A stretch of 35,336 nt of DNA from an uncultured Finegoldia sp. (lineage in GTDB: Bacteria; Bacillota; Clostridia; Tissierellales; Peptoniphilaceae). This document shows positions 13,990 through 23,831 of this stretch, piece by piece; the first letter of the stretch is position 1, and the number at the start of each line of letters is the position of its first letter. Under the pieces are notes generated by a model. That model searched no databases. It was given only the letters and a program-made list of their open reading frames with translations, and had not been told where the DNA came from. Where the stretch lies: contig NZ_CAAFUQ010000108.1 in assembly GCF_900766215.1 (NCBI RefSeq), forward strand, positions 1 through 35,336, read 5' to 3'. Position numbers and translations under genes: made by a program.

Positions 13990-15336
13990 ATGTGTGGAGT
14001 TATAGGGATATATTCTAAGTCCGAAGTTAATAAGAAATTATTTTTCGGACTTAACTCCTTACAACACAGAGGACAAGAATCCTGTGGTATCACCGTTAGC
14101 AACGGTGAAAACCTACATAGAGAAAAAGGCATGGGACTTGTTATCGATGTGTTTAAGGAAGAAAATTTGAATAATTTAGTTGGTAATGTAGGAATTGGAC
14201 ATGTAAGATATTCGACAGCTGGTGGTTCTCACGATTACAACACTCAACCATTGATGGCTTTTGCCAAGGGAATTGAAATGAGCTTGGCGCACAATGGAAA
14301 TCTTATCAATCATCAAATTTTAAGAACTAGACTTGAAGAAGATGGCGTGATGTTCCAAACAGCTATTGACAGTGAAGTTATTTTGTATTTGATTGCTAGA
14401 TATTACAAAGGTGACATCGTTGAAGCTATCAAAAAAACAATGAAACTTATCAAAGGAGCTTACGCAGTTGTGTTGTGCTTGAAAGATAAGCTTGTAGCAT
14501 TTCGTGATCCTTTGGGAATTAGACCTCTTGTTATGGGGAAAAATGATGAAGATGTTGTGTTTGCATCAGAAAATGCAGCGGTGGAAATCGTCGGAGCAAC
14601 TGAAATCAGAGATGTTAAACCAGGAGAAATAATTGTCGTAGACAAAGAAGGAGCAAATTCTTCGATGTATACAACAGATGAAGCACCACGTCATTGTTTC
14701 TTTGAATATGTGTACTTCGCAAGAGAAGATGCCACATTAGATGGAACGAACGCATATAATTTTAGAAGAAGATGCGGAGAATATTTGTCACAAGAATCTC
14801 CATGTGATGTTGATTTGGTAGTTCCAGTTCCAGATTCTGGAATTCCTTCAGCGATAGGTTACGCACAAAAAACAGGAATTCCTTACGCGCAAGGTTTGGT
14901 AAAAAACAGATATATGGGAAGAACTTTCATCAAACCAACTCAAAAAGAAAGAGAAATGGCTGTTAAATTGAAACTAAATCCTCTAAGACATGTATTAAAA
15001 GGAAAGAGAATTGTACTTATAGATGATTCCATTGTAAGAGGAACTACAAGTGCTAATTTGATTCAAAGAATTAGAGAAGCTGGTGCGACAGAAGTTCACA
15101 TGAGAATCACATCGCCACCTGTAAAATTCCCTTGCTATTACGGAATTGACACGCCTTCAAGAAAGCATTTGATTGCAGCGAACATGGATATCGAAGCTAT
15201 CCGTGAAAAAATCGGCGCAGATAGCTTAGCGTTTATTTCAATGGAAGGAATGGTAAAATCGAGCAGCGACAAAATCGACAAATTCTGTAAGGCTTGTTTT
15301 GATGGGGATTATCCAGTAGATCCGATAGTTATATAG
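13990..15336 (+). CDS. purF: Amidophosphoribosyltransferase, [4Fe-4S]-cluster type
   Basis: 448 residues. The N-terminal nucleophile Cys2 follows Met1 directly (MCGVIGIY), so only Met removal is needed rather than the propeptide cleavage of B. subtilis PurF. N-terminal Ntn glutaminase domain (to about 230), then the PRTase domain with V-L-I-D-D-S-I-V-R-G-T-T-S (about 340-352). Cys236, Cys382, Cys433 and Cys436 match the four ligands of the oxygen-sensitive [4Fe-4S] cluster of the Bacillus-type enzyme. It makes phosphoribosylamine from PRPP and glutamine, the committed step. Its ribosome site lies in the purC 3' end, suggesting translational coupling. Confidence 0.97.
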   Translation: MCGVIGIYSKSEVNKKLFFGLNSLQHRGQESCGITVSNGENLHREKGMGLVIDVFKEENLNNLVGNVGIGHVRYSTAGGSHDYNTQPLMAFAKGIEMSLAHNGNLINHQILRTRLEEDGVMFQTAIDSEVILYLIARYYKGDIVEAIKKTMKLIKGAYAVVLCLKDKLVAFRDPLGIRPLVMGKNDEDVVFASENAAVEIVGATEIRDVKPGEIIVVDKEGANSSMYTTDEAPRHCFFEYVYFAREDATLDGTNAYNFRRRCGEYLSQESPCDVDLVVPVPDSGIPSAIGYAQKTGIPYAQGLVKNRYMGRTFIKPTQKEREMAVKLKLNPLRHVLKGKRIVLIDDSIVRGTTSANLIQRIREAGATEVHMRITSPPVKFPCYYGIDTPSRKHLIAANMDIEAIREKIGADSLAFISMEGMVKSSSDKIDKFCKACFDGDYPVDPIVI

Positions 15337-15344
15337 GTGATTAA

Positions 15345-15899
15345 ATGAATATTGCAGTTTTTATTTCAGGTACTGGTACCAATTTGAAAGCTCTGTTGGA
15401 TGCAAAAAAAGACAATTATTTCAAAAGCGATATTGTTGTTGTGGTTAGTAACAAAAATGCAGCTGGTCTTGATTTTGCGAGAGAGTTCAACGTGGATACT
15501 TTAGTTTCAAAAGATGATGAAGAAATCATCAATTGTTTAAAATCAAAAAATGTAGATTTGATCGTGTTGGCAGGTTTCTTGCCTAAAATTTCAAAGAGAA
15601 TTATAAATGAGTTTACAATTGTAAATATCCATCCATCATTGCTTCCAAAATACGGTGGTAAGGGATGTTATGGAATCCATGTTCACGAAAAAGTTTTTGC
15701 CAATAAGGAAAAAATTAGCGGTGCAACTGTGCATTTCGTGAATGAAAAATTAGACGATGGAGATATTTTACTTCAAAGGTCTGTGGATATTTCTGATTGT
15801 AAATCGGAAGATGAGATAGCAAAGAAAGTTTTGAAAATAGAACATGGCATTTTAAAAGATGCTATAAAAAAATTGGAGGAGAGTTCATGCGTGCATTAA
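15345..15899 (+). CDS. purN: Phosphoribosylglycinamide formyltransferase
   Basis: 184 residues, slightly short for PurN. Motifs: V-F-I-S-G-T-G-T-N-L-K-A-L (4-16), the folate-site N-I-H-P-S-L-L-P-K-Y-G-G-K-G (about 103-116) containing the catalytic Asn-His pair, and D-D-G-D-I-L (about 141-146) with the catalytic Asp. It transfers a formyl group from 10-formyl-THF to GAR. No purM precedes it, whereas purF-purM-purN is the common order. The last 13 bases overlap purH. Confidence 0.95.
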   Translation: MNIAVFISGTGTNLKALLDAKKDNYFKSDIVVVVSNKNAAGLDFAREFNVDTLVSKDDEEIINCLKSKNVDLIVLAGFLPKISKRIINEFTIVNIHPSLLPKYGGKGCYGIHVHEKVFANKEKISGATVHFVNEKLDDGDILLQRSVDISDCKSEDEIAKKVLKIEHGILKDAIKKLEESSCVH

Positions 15900-17392
15900 T
15901 TTCACTTACGGATAAGACAAATGTTGGAAAATTAGCAAAGAGTTTACAAGAATTGGGATATGAAATCATATCTACAGGTGGTACTTACAAGGAAATCGAA
16001 AAATCTGGAGTAAATGTAATAGACATCTCCAAGGTTACAAATTTTCCTGAAATTTTGCAAGGCAGAGTGAAGACTTTGTCACCATACGTTCACGGTGGAA
16101 TTTTGTATAAGAGAGATAATGAAGAACACAAGAAAACTGTAGAAGAATTGAACATTCAACCAATCGACATTGTTGTGGTTAATTTGTACGATTTCCAAAA
16201 CGCATTAAAAACAGGTGACCACGATAACATCGTTGAAAACATCGATATCGGTGGTCCAACTTTGATAAGAAGTGCTGCGAAAAATTACAAGGATGTTTTG
16301 GTTGTAACAGATCCTTCTGATTACGACGAACTTATCGACAGATTGAAAAACGACAACGTGGACATAGCTTACAGAGAAAAATTAGCTATGAAGGCTTTTA
16401 GTTTGACTGCTTACTACGATTCTGTGATTTCAAGATATTTCCAAGAACAAGTTGGAGAACGTAGTGACTACAGAACTTTTGGTTTCAAAAAAGAAGAAGA
16501 ACTTAGATATGGTGAAAACTCACATCAAAGTGCTAATCTTTACATAGACCCATTTGTAAACGGCAAATTGACAGATTGCGAAGTTATTCACGGAAAAGCA
16601 ATGAGCTTCAACAATTACAACGATTTGAATGTTGCAGTGGAATTAGCTGACGAATTGGGAGAAAATTCTTGTGTTGCATTGAAGCACCAATCACCATGTG
16701 GCGTTGCAATTGCAGACAGCGTTTCAGAAGCTTACCACAAGGCATACTTGGCAGATTCAACTTCGATCTTCGGTGGAATTATCGCCATCAATGGAGTTGT
16801 AGACGAAAAATGTGCCGAAGAAATGAGCCAAATTTTCTTGGAAATTATAGCTGCGAAAGATTTCGACGAAAAAGCGCTTGAAATATTGACTAAAAAGAAA
16901 AACATCAGACTTGTTAAGATAAAATTCGACAACGATTCAGTACAAGAAGACATTAAGTATTTGAATGGAAAAGTTTTAATCCAAGACAAAGATTTCGGTG
17001 TTGATGAATACAACATCGTTACTAATGAAAAACCAAGTGATGAAGACAAAAAAGATTTGGAATTTGCCATGAAAGTGGTTAAATTCACAAAATCAAATGC
17101 AATTGTACTAGCAAAAGATTCTCACACTTTGGGAATTGGTGGAGGACAAACATCAAGAATTTGGGCGTTGGAAAACATAGCCAACAATCACCCGGACGTT
17201 GATTTTACTGGATGCGTATTGGCATCAGATGCTTTCTTCCCATTTTCTGACTGCGTAGAATTTGCACATAAATTGAGAGTAAAAGCTATCATTCAACCAG
17301 GTGGAAGCATCAAAGACCAAGATTCAATCGACAAATGCAATGAGTACGGAATTAGCATGGTGTTCACAAAAAATAGACATTTCAAACATTAA
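15887..17392 (+). CDS. purH: Bifunctional AICAR transformylase/IMP cyclohydrolase
   Basis: 501 residues. The N-terminal MGS-like IMP cyclohydrolase domain (about 1-190) has I-S-T-G-G-T (about 26-31), V-K-T-L-S-P-Y-V-H-G-G (about 61-71) and D-I-G-G-P-T-L-I-R-S-A-A-K-N (about 121-134). The C-terminal transformylase domain has R-Y-G-E-N-S-H-Q (about 208-215), K-H-Q-S-P-C-G-V-A and the closing Q-P-G-G-S-I-K-D. It catalyses the last two steps to IMP. Its start with GGAGGAG lies inside the purN 3' end (13-bp overlap). Confidence 0.97.
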   Translation: MRALISLTDKTNVGKLAKSLQELGYEIISTGGTYKEIEKSGVNVIDISKVTNFPEILQGRVKTLSPYVHGGILYKRDNEEHKKTVEELNIQPIDIVVVNLYDFQNALKTGDHDNIVENIDIGGPTLIRSAAKNYKDVLVVTDPSDYDELIDRLKNDNVDIAYREKLAMKAFSLTAYYDSVISRYFQEQVGERSDYRTFGFKKEEELRYGENSHQSANLYIDPFVNGKLTDCEVIHGKAMSFNNYNDLNVAVELADELGENSCVALKHQSPCGVAIADSVSEAYHKAYLADSTSIFGGIIAINGVVDEKCAEEMSQIFLEIIAAKDFDEKALEILTKKKNIRLVKIKFDNDSVQEDIKYLNGKVLIQDKDFGVDEYNIVTNEKPSDEDKKDLEFAMKVVKFTKSNAIVLAKDSHTLGIGGGQTSRIWALENIANNHPDVDFTGCVLASDAFFPFSDCVEFAHKLRVKAIIQPGGSIKDQDSIDKCNEYGISMVFTKNRHFKH

Positions 17393-17406
17393 AATTGGGA
17401 GGTTTT

Positions 17407-20400
17407 ATGAAAATTTTAGTTGTAGGTTCAGGTGGCAGAGAGTTCGCGCTTGGACGTAAAATAAAATCTTTTGATGAAAATAGGAAAATTTTCTTCGCTC
17501 CAGGAAATGCTGGAACTGAAGATATCGGAGAAAACGTAGATATTCAAGTAGACGATTTAAAGGACCTGCTTGAATTTGCAAAGAAAAATGAAATAGACTT
17601 CACAGTTGTTGGCCCTGAAAATCCATTGTGCGACGGAATTTCAGATTTGTTCGAAGAAAATGGTCTTAAAATATTTGGACCTGTAAAAAAAGCTGCTGAA
17701 TTTGAAAACTCAAAATCATTTACGAAAAAATTCTTGGAAAAATACGACATCAATACAGCTAAGTATTTGGAGAGCAAAGATTTTGATGAGTCTTATGATT
17801 TTGCAAATAAATTGTTGGAAGAAAATGGCAAAGTTGTAGTTAAAAGAGATGGCCTTGCAGCTGGAAAAGGAGTCTACATTGTAGATAATTCTGATGATTT
17901 GAAGGAGATTCTGCAAGATGTACTTGAAAAAGATAACATGGTTGTCATCGAACAATTCCTAGACGGATTTGAAATGAGTTTGTTGTGCTTTACTGATTCT
18001 AAGACGATTCTTCCACTTCCAACTGCGAAGGATCACAAGAAAATTTTCGAAAGAGAAACGGGTGCAAACACTGGCGGCATGGGAACTTATGCTCCAAATG
18101 TCGAAGCAGAAGTGTTCGTAGATAAAATCAAAAAAAGCGTATTGGATAAAATTCTCACAGGATTAAAAGAAGAAAACATTGATTTCAGAGGATTGTTGTT
18201 CATTGGATTTATGATAACTGATGATGGAATTTACGTGTTGGAATTTAACGCGAGATTTGGAGATCCTGAAACTCAAGTCGTGCTTGAACTTATCGACAAT
18301 GATTTGTTGGATATTATGATGAAAACAAGTGAAGGGAAATTATCCGATGTCGATTTGAAAATAAATGACAACAAAGCGCTTTGCATTGTCCTCAGCGCTG
18401 GTGGATATCCAGAAAGTTACGACAAAGGCGATGAGATTACAATTTCTGATATGGACAGTGTTGTTTTCCATGCAGGAACGAAAAAAGTCGACGGAAAAAT
18501 CGTCACAAATGGCGGTCGTGTGTTAAATATTGTAAATTCTAAAAAGAATTTTGATGATGTCATTAAGGCTTGTTATGAAGATATAGAAAAGGTGGATTTT
18601 AAAAACATGTATCACAGAACTGATATTGGTCCTAGAGTTAAAAGAGTTTATGTCAGGAAAAAAGACGAATACGATTATGAATCTAAGGAAAAGAAAAAGC
18701 AAATTGAAAACTTACTTGGAATTGATTTGGATAAATTCGTAATTTACAAGAGATACGATTTGGAAATTAGTGACGATAATTTGGAAAGAATTGTCGACAC
18801 AGTTCTTAGCGAAAAATCTGTTGATGATGTGTTCTACGGAGAAGATGCGTTGAAATTACAAGCTGATATGAAAAACGCAATCGCTGTGGAATATTTGCCA
18901 GGTCAATTTGACCAAAGAAAACAAGGCGTGCTTGACACATTGAGTTTGATTTTGGATGAAGATGTGGATTGTAAGACATCGACAGTTTACGAAATCGAAG
19001 GCGCTAACAAAGAAGATTTGGGAAAAATCGAAAAATATTTGGTAAATCCTGTTGACAGCCACAAGGTTAGTTTGCTTGGTATTCCAACAACTTTGAAACA
19101 AGAAAATCCTAAGAATTTGGAAAACGAAACATACAATGGTTTCAGAGATATGAAAGATGATGAGCTTCAAAAATTCGTCGACGATCACTCATTGGCGATG
19201 AATGACGAAGATTTGAAATGCATCAGAGATTATTTCAAATCAGAAGACCGTGACCCTAACGAAACTGAAATCAAGATTTTGGATACTTATTGGTCAGATC
19301 ACTGTAGACACACAACTTTCAATACTTTCTTGGATATTGAATTCAATGCAAAGACAAAACTTGATGAAGCAATTCACAACAGTTTTGAAGAATATTTGAA
19401 AGTTAGAGAAGAATTAAACATAGAAAAACCAATCAATCTTATGAGTTTTGGAACGATTTTGTCCAAATACATGAGAAGCAAAAACGAATTTGATGATTTG
19501 GAAATTTCATCTGAAATCAACGCTTGTTCTGTAAAAATCAAAGTTCGCGTAGAAGTAAATGGCGCCTATGAAACTAGAGATTATTTGCTGATGTTCAAAA
19601 ACGAAACACACAATCACCCAACAGAAATCGAACCATTCGGTGGCGCAAGTACATGCTTGGGTGGAGCAATCAGAGACCCACTAAGCGGTAGAGCATTCGT
19701 TTACCAAGCTATGAGAATCACAGGAGCAGGAAATCCTCTTACTTCATTGGAAGACACGATGGATGGTAAACTTCCTCAAATAAAAATTACACAAGAAGCT
19801 GCGAAGGGATATTCTTCTTACGGAAACCAAATTGGTTTGGCAACTGGATTTGTAGATGAAATTTACCATGACGGATATGTTGCTAAGAGATTGGAATGTG
19901 GAGCTGTTATGGCTGCAGCACCAATTGAAAATGTCAAGAGAATTGAACCTGAAAAAGGAGACATCGTAATTTTACTTGGCGGAAGAACTGGACGTGACGG
20001 AATTGGTGGAGCGACAGGTTCATCAAAAAGCCACAAAGTTACAAGTATCAAAACAGAATCCGCACAAGTTCAAAAAGGTAACGCACCTGAAGAAAGAAAA
20101 ATCCAAAGACTTTTCAGAATTCCTGAACTTGCAAGTTTGATCAAAAAATGTAACGACTTCGGAGCCGGTGGAGTGAGCGTTGCGATTGGTGAGCTTCACG
20201 ATGGTGTAGATATTTATTTGGACAGAGTTCCATTGAAATATAAAGGTCTTAAACCATTTGAAATTGCAATCAGTGAATCACAAGAAAGAATGGCATGTGT
20301 AATAGCTAAGAAAGATTTGGAAGAATTTGTAAAATATGCAGACGCAGAGAACATCGAAACAACTGTTGTTGCAGACATCACAGACACTAACAGAATGAGA

Positions 20401-22299
20401 ATGTTCTACGATAAAGATTTAATTGCAGACATCAGCTACGATTTTATCAATACAAATGGTTCAGATAGAAACGCAGAAGTTGAAGTGGTTTCAGAAGATG
20501 TTCCAGAAATTTTGACTGGAAAATCAGACGATGCCGACAAGTTCTACGACAAAGTTAAAATGCTTAACATAACATCCAAGAGAGATTTGATAGAAATGTT
20601 CGACTCAACGATTGGAAGAAACACAGTTATCAATCCAATGGGAGGTAAATTGCAATTGAATCCTTCTCAAGCGATGGTTGCAAAAATCCCTACTATGGAT
20701 GGAATTATGAAAACTGTATCCATGATGAGTTACGGATTTGACGCTGATTTGTCCGAACAATCTCAATACTTGGGAGGATACTACGCAGTTATAGAATCAA
20801 TCAGTAAACTAATCGCTTTGGGTTCTGACAAAAACTTAATCAGATTGACATTCCAAGAATATTACGAAAAAATGCTAGACAAAAAAATCTGGTCCAAACC
20901 ATTGAAAGCATTACTTGGTGCATTAACTGTCTCCAAACATTTCAAAGCAATGCCAATCGGTGGAAAAGACAGTATGAGTGGAAACTTCGAAGACATCAAG
21001 GTTCCACCAACTATGATTTCATTTGCAGTTACACACGAAGATGTTGACAATATCATTACGAATGATTTGAAAGGCAAGGGCAAAATCGGTCTTATCAGAA
21101 CTCATTACGAAGAAGATGGAACATTGAACCTTGAAAAATTGGAAGAAAACTTCGGTTTTATCACTGAACAAATCAGAAACAAAAATATTATTTCCGCGAT
21201 TGCCTTGGATAAAAAAGGCTTGTTGGCAAATGTTTTTGAACAATCTGTAGGAAACACTGGTTTTAATATCAAATACGATAATTTGTACAACCCAATGTAC
21301 GGAAGTTTCATAGTTGAATATATTGAAGACGACGAAAATATCGAACACATCGGTGATTTTGCAGATGAAATTATCGTAAATGATGTTAAATTAGATTCAG
21401 AAAAATTACTAGAAGGCTACACTACAGTTTTAAATAAAGTATTCACACCAAAAGAAAAAATTGAATACAAATCAATAGAAAACAAAAAAATCGAACAACG
21501 TAGAATGAAATCCAAGAAACCAACCGATACACCTCACGTTGTAATCTTGGCAGCTCCTGGAACAAACTGTGAATGGGATACATTGAATGCATTCAAAGAA
21601 AATGGAGCAGATGGGGAAATTGTTCTATTCAAAAACAGAAACCAAGAAGATATATTGAGTTCGATAGATGTTTTGGCAGAAAAAATCAGAAAATCGCAAA
21701 TATTTGCCATTCCTGGAGGTTTTTCACTAGGGGATGAGCCAGATGGATCAGCTAAGTTCTTGGCAAATATTCTAAGAAATGAGAAAATAAGTAGTGCGAT
21801 AGATTATTTGTTGAACGAAAACGACGGATTGGTAATTGGAATTTGTAACGGATTCCAAGCTTTGGTGAAGACTGGACTTCTTCCTTATGGAAAAGTTACA
21901 TCACCACAAGAAGACGATCCAAACTTGACATTCAACACAAACAGAAGACACATTGCAACTTTTGTAGATACATTGTGCTTGACTAATAACAGCCCTTGGA
22001 CAAATGGAATTGACTTGAACAAAACTTACAAAATGCCGATTTCACACGGTGAAGGAAGATTTGTAATTAAAGAAGACAAACTCAAAGAACTTTTGGATAA
22101 TGAGCAAGTTTTCTCTGCTTACAAAATCTCTCCAAACGGATCAGACTACAATATCGAAGGAATTTTGTCCAGAGATGGTAAGATTTTGGGAAGAATGTGT
22201 CACACTGAAAGAATCGCAGATGATTTGTACAAAAATATTTACGATATCGACAAGCAAAATATTTTTAGAAATGCAGTAGAATACTTCAAGGAGAAATAA
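17407..22299 (+). CDS. purD-purL: PurD-PurL fusion: GAR synthetase joined to clade-III FGAM synthase with glutaminase domain
   Basis: One uninterrupted frame of about 1,630 residues. ATG 17407 has GGGAGG just upstream; the in-frame TTG at 17395 overlaps it. Residues 1 to about 408 are a complete GAR synthetase: V-V-G-S-G-G-R-E-F-A-L (about 5-15), an ATP-grasp core with K-R-D-G-L-A-A-G-K-G-V and E-F-N-A-R-F-G-D-P-E-T-Q, ending at Y-H-R-T-D-I-G. From about 410 (RVKRVYVRKK...) a full clade-III FGAM synthase follows with no linker: S-D-H-C-R-H-T, H-N-H-P-T-E-I-E-P-F-G-G-A and E-R-M-A-C-V. The C-terminal class-I glutaminase has Cys1480 in GICNGFQ and His1599/Glu1601. The enzyme activities correspond to pathway steps 2 and 4; PurN (step 3) is encoded two genes upstream. 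No frameshift or internal ribosome site is evident at the join. Confidence 0.93.
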   Translation: MKILVVGSGGREFALGRKIKSFDENRKIFFAPGNAGTEDIGENVDIQVDDLKDLLEFAKKNEIDFTVVGPENPLCDGISDLFEENGLKIFGPVKKAAEFENSKSFTKKFLEKYDINTAKYLESKDFDESYDFANKLLEENGKVVVKRDGLAAGKGVYIVDNSDDLKEILQDVLEKDNMVVIEQFLDGFEMSLLCFTDSKTILPLPTAKDHKKIFERETGANTGGMGTYAPNVEAEVFVDKIKKSVLDKILTGLKEENIDFRGLLFIGFMITDDGIYVLEFNARFGDPETQVVLELIDNDLLDIMMKTSEGKLSDVDLKINDNKALCIVLSAGGYPESYDKGDEITISDMDSVVFHAGTKKVDGKIVTNGGRVLNIVNSKKNFDDVIKACYEDIEKVDFKNMYHRTDIGPRVKRVYVRKKDEYDYESKEKKKQIENLLGIDLDKFVIYKRYDLEISDDNLERIVDTVLSEKSVDDVFYGEDALKLQADMKNAIAVEYLPGQFDQRKQGVLDTLSLILDEDVDCKTSTVYEIEGANKEDLGKIEKYLVNPVDSHKVSLLGIPTTLKQENPKNLENETYNGFRDMKDDELQKFVDDHSLAMNDEDLKCIRDYFKSEDRDPNETEIKILDTYWSDHCRHTTFNTFLDIEFNAKTKLDEAIHNSFEEYLKVREELNIEKPINLMSFGTILSKYMRSKNEFDDLEISSEINACSVKIKVRVEVNGAYETRDYLLMFKNETHNHPTEIEPFGGASTCLGGAIRDPLSGRAFVYQAMRITGAGNPLTSLEDTMDGKLPQIKITQEAAKGYSSYGNQIGLATGFVDEIYHDGYVAKRLECGAVMAAAPIENVKRIEPEKGDIVILLGGRTGRDGIGGATGSSKSHKVTSIKTESAQVQKGNAPEERKIQRLFRIPELASLIKKCNDFGAGGVSVAIGELHDGVDIYLDRVPLKYKGLKPFEIAISESQERMACVIAKKDLEEFVKYADAENIETTVVADITDTNRMRMFYDKDLIADISYDFINTNGSDRNAEVEVVSEDVPEILTGKSDDADKFYDKVKMLNITSKRDLIEMFDSTIGRNTVINPMGGKLQLNPSQAMVAKIPTMDGIMKTVSMMSYGFDADLSEQSQYLGGYYAVIESISKLIALGSDKNLIRLTFQEYYEKMLDKKIWSKPLKALLGALTVSKHFKAMPIGGKDSMSGNFEDIKVPPTMISFAVTHEDVDNIITNDLKGKGKIGLIRTHYEEDGTLNLEKLEENFGFITEQIRNKNIISAIALDKKGLLANVFEQSVGNTGFNIKYDNLYNPMYGSFIVEYIEDDENIEHIGDFADEIIVNDVKLDSEKLLEGYTTVLNKVFTPKEKIEYKSIENKKIEQRRMKSKKPTDTPHVVILAAPGTNCEWDTLNAFKENGADGEIVLFKNRNQEDILSSIDVLAEKIRKSQIFAIPGGFSLGDEPDGSAKFLANILRNEKISSAIDYLLNENDGLVIGICNGFQALVKTGLLPYGKVTSPQEDDPNLTFNTNRRHIATFVDTLCLTNNSPWTNGIDLNKTYKMPISHGEGRFVIKEDKLKELLDNEQVFSAYKISPNGSDYNIEGILSRDGKILGRMCHTERIADDLYKNIYDIDKQNIFRNAVEYFKEK

Positions 22300-23726
22300 T
22301 GAACAACGATATTTACCAAAGTCCATTAAACACGAGATACGCAAGCCACGAAATGAGCCACAATTTTAGTTCACAAGTTAAGTTTGAAACTTTCAGAAGA
22401 TTGTGGTTGGCATTGGCGAAATCTGAAAAAGAATTGGGACTTAATATTACAGACGAACAAATAGAAGAATTGCAAACTCACATTTCAGACATTGACTTTG
22501 ACAAGGCAGCTGAATACGAAAAAGTTCTTCGACATGATGTAATGGCTCACGTGAAAACATACGGAGAAGTGTGTCCAAACGCAGCTGGAATTATCCACTT
22601 GGGAGCGACAAGCTGCTATGTAACTGATAACACGGACATTATCGTGATGAGAAATGCTCTTGAAATCGTAGAGAAAAAGTTAGCGATTTTGATTAAACAC
22701 TTGTCTGATTTTGCGATTAAATACAAAGATTTGCCAACACTTGGCTACACTCATTATCAACCAGCACAATTAGTGACTGTTGGAAAGCGTGCTACTTTGT
22801 GGATTCAAGATTTCCTTATGGATTTGGAAGAAGTCATTTACAGAAAAGAAAATTTGAAATTGAGAGGGGTAAAGGGAACTACTGGAACTCAAGCATCATT
22901 TTTGAAACTTTTCGACAATGACCACGACAAAGTAAAACAATTGGAAAAGAAAATCGTAAAAGAAATGGGATTTGACAGCGCAGTTAGCGTGAGTGGACAA
23001 ACATACACAAGAAAAATCGACTACCATGTGCTTCAAGTTCTATCATCAATCGCACAATCAGCTCATAAAATGACAAATGACATCAGACTTTTGCAAAACA
23101 GAAAAGAATTGGAAGAACCGTTTGAAAAGACACAAATCGGTTCATCGGCGATGGCTTACAAGAGAAATCCAATGAGATGCGAAAGAATTTCATCGCTTTC
23201 AAAATACGTGATGAGTTTGGTTCAAAACCCACAATTTGTAGCAAGTACTCAATGGCTTGAAAGAACGTTGGACGACTCTGCGAACAAGAGAATGAGTGTT
23301 CCAGAAAGCTTCATGGCTGTGGATAGTATTTTGGAAATAGCAATCAACGTTACAGACGGACTTGTTGTTTACGAAAACCAAATCAAAGCACATGTTAATG
23401 AAGAATTACCATTTATGGCGACTGAAAACATATTGATGGAAGCTGTGAAACGTGGCGGCGACAGACAAGAACTTCACGAAAAAATCAGAGAATATTCAAT
23501 GGTTGCAGGTAGAAGAGTAAAAGAAGAAGGACTAGACAACAATTTATTAGAATTATTGGAAAAAGACGAAGCTTTTAATCTTAACAAAGACGATTTGAAT
23601 TCACTTTTAGATGGCAAACTTTACATTGGAAGATGCCCAGAACAAGTGGTTGAATTTATCGAAGAAGACGTCAAACCAGTTATTTCAAAATACAACACAG
23701 AATACTCTGTTGATTTGAAAGTTTAA
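22299..23726 (+). CDS. purB: Adenylosuccinate lyase
   Basis: 475 residues of the fumarase/aspartase superfamily. Motifs: the H-D-V-M-A-H-V region (about 79-85, catalytic His), G-A-T-S-C-Y-V-T-D-N (about 102-111), Y-T-H-Y-Q-P-A-Q-L-V-T-V-G-K-R (about 149-163), and the signature G-S-S-A-M-A-Y-K-R-N-P-M-R-C-E-R-I (about 282-298). It cleaves SAICAR to AICAR and adenylosuccinate to AMP. It overlaps the purL stop by one base (TAATG), with AAGGAG upstream. Last gene of the operon, ending before a strong terminator. Confidence 0.96.
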   Translation: MNNDIYQSPLNTRYASHEMSHNFSSQVKFETFRRLWLALAKSEKELGLNITDEQIEELQTHISDIDFDKAAEYEKVLRHDVMAHVKTYGEVCPNAAGIIHLGATSCYVTDNTDIIVMRNALEIVEKKLAILIKHLSDFAIKYKDLPTLGYTHYQPAQLVTVGKRATLWIQDFLMDLEEVIYRKENLKLRGVKGTTGTQASFLKLFDNDHDKVKQLEKKIVKEMGFDSAVSVSGQTYTRKIDYHVLQVLSSIAQSAHKMTNDIRLLQNRKELEEPFEKTQIGSSAMAYKRNPMRCERISSLSKYVMSLVQNPQFVASTQWLERTLDDSANKRMSVPESFMAVDSILEIAINVTDGLVVYENQIKAHVNEELPFMATENILMEAVKRGGDRQELHEKIREYSMVAGRRVKEEGLDNNLLELLEKDEAFNLNKDDLNSLLDGKLYIGRCPEQVVEFIEEDVKPVISKYNTEYSVDLKV

Positions 23727-23735
23727 AAATATTAG

Positions 23736-23772
23736 AAATGCACATGGCTTAGTAGGCTGTGTGCATTTTTTT
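23736..23772 (+). terminator. Rho-independent terminator of the pur operon
   Basis: ATGCACA (23738-23744) pairs with TGTGCAT (23760-23766), extended by flanking A/T pairs, followed by T7. Confidence 0.85.
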
Positions 23773-23831
23773 AGTTGATTATATTAAATTTATACGATAC
23801 AATGAATTCAAATATAATTAGTAGGTGAAAT

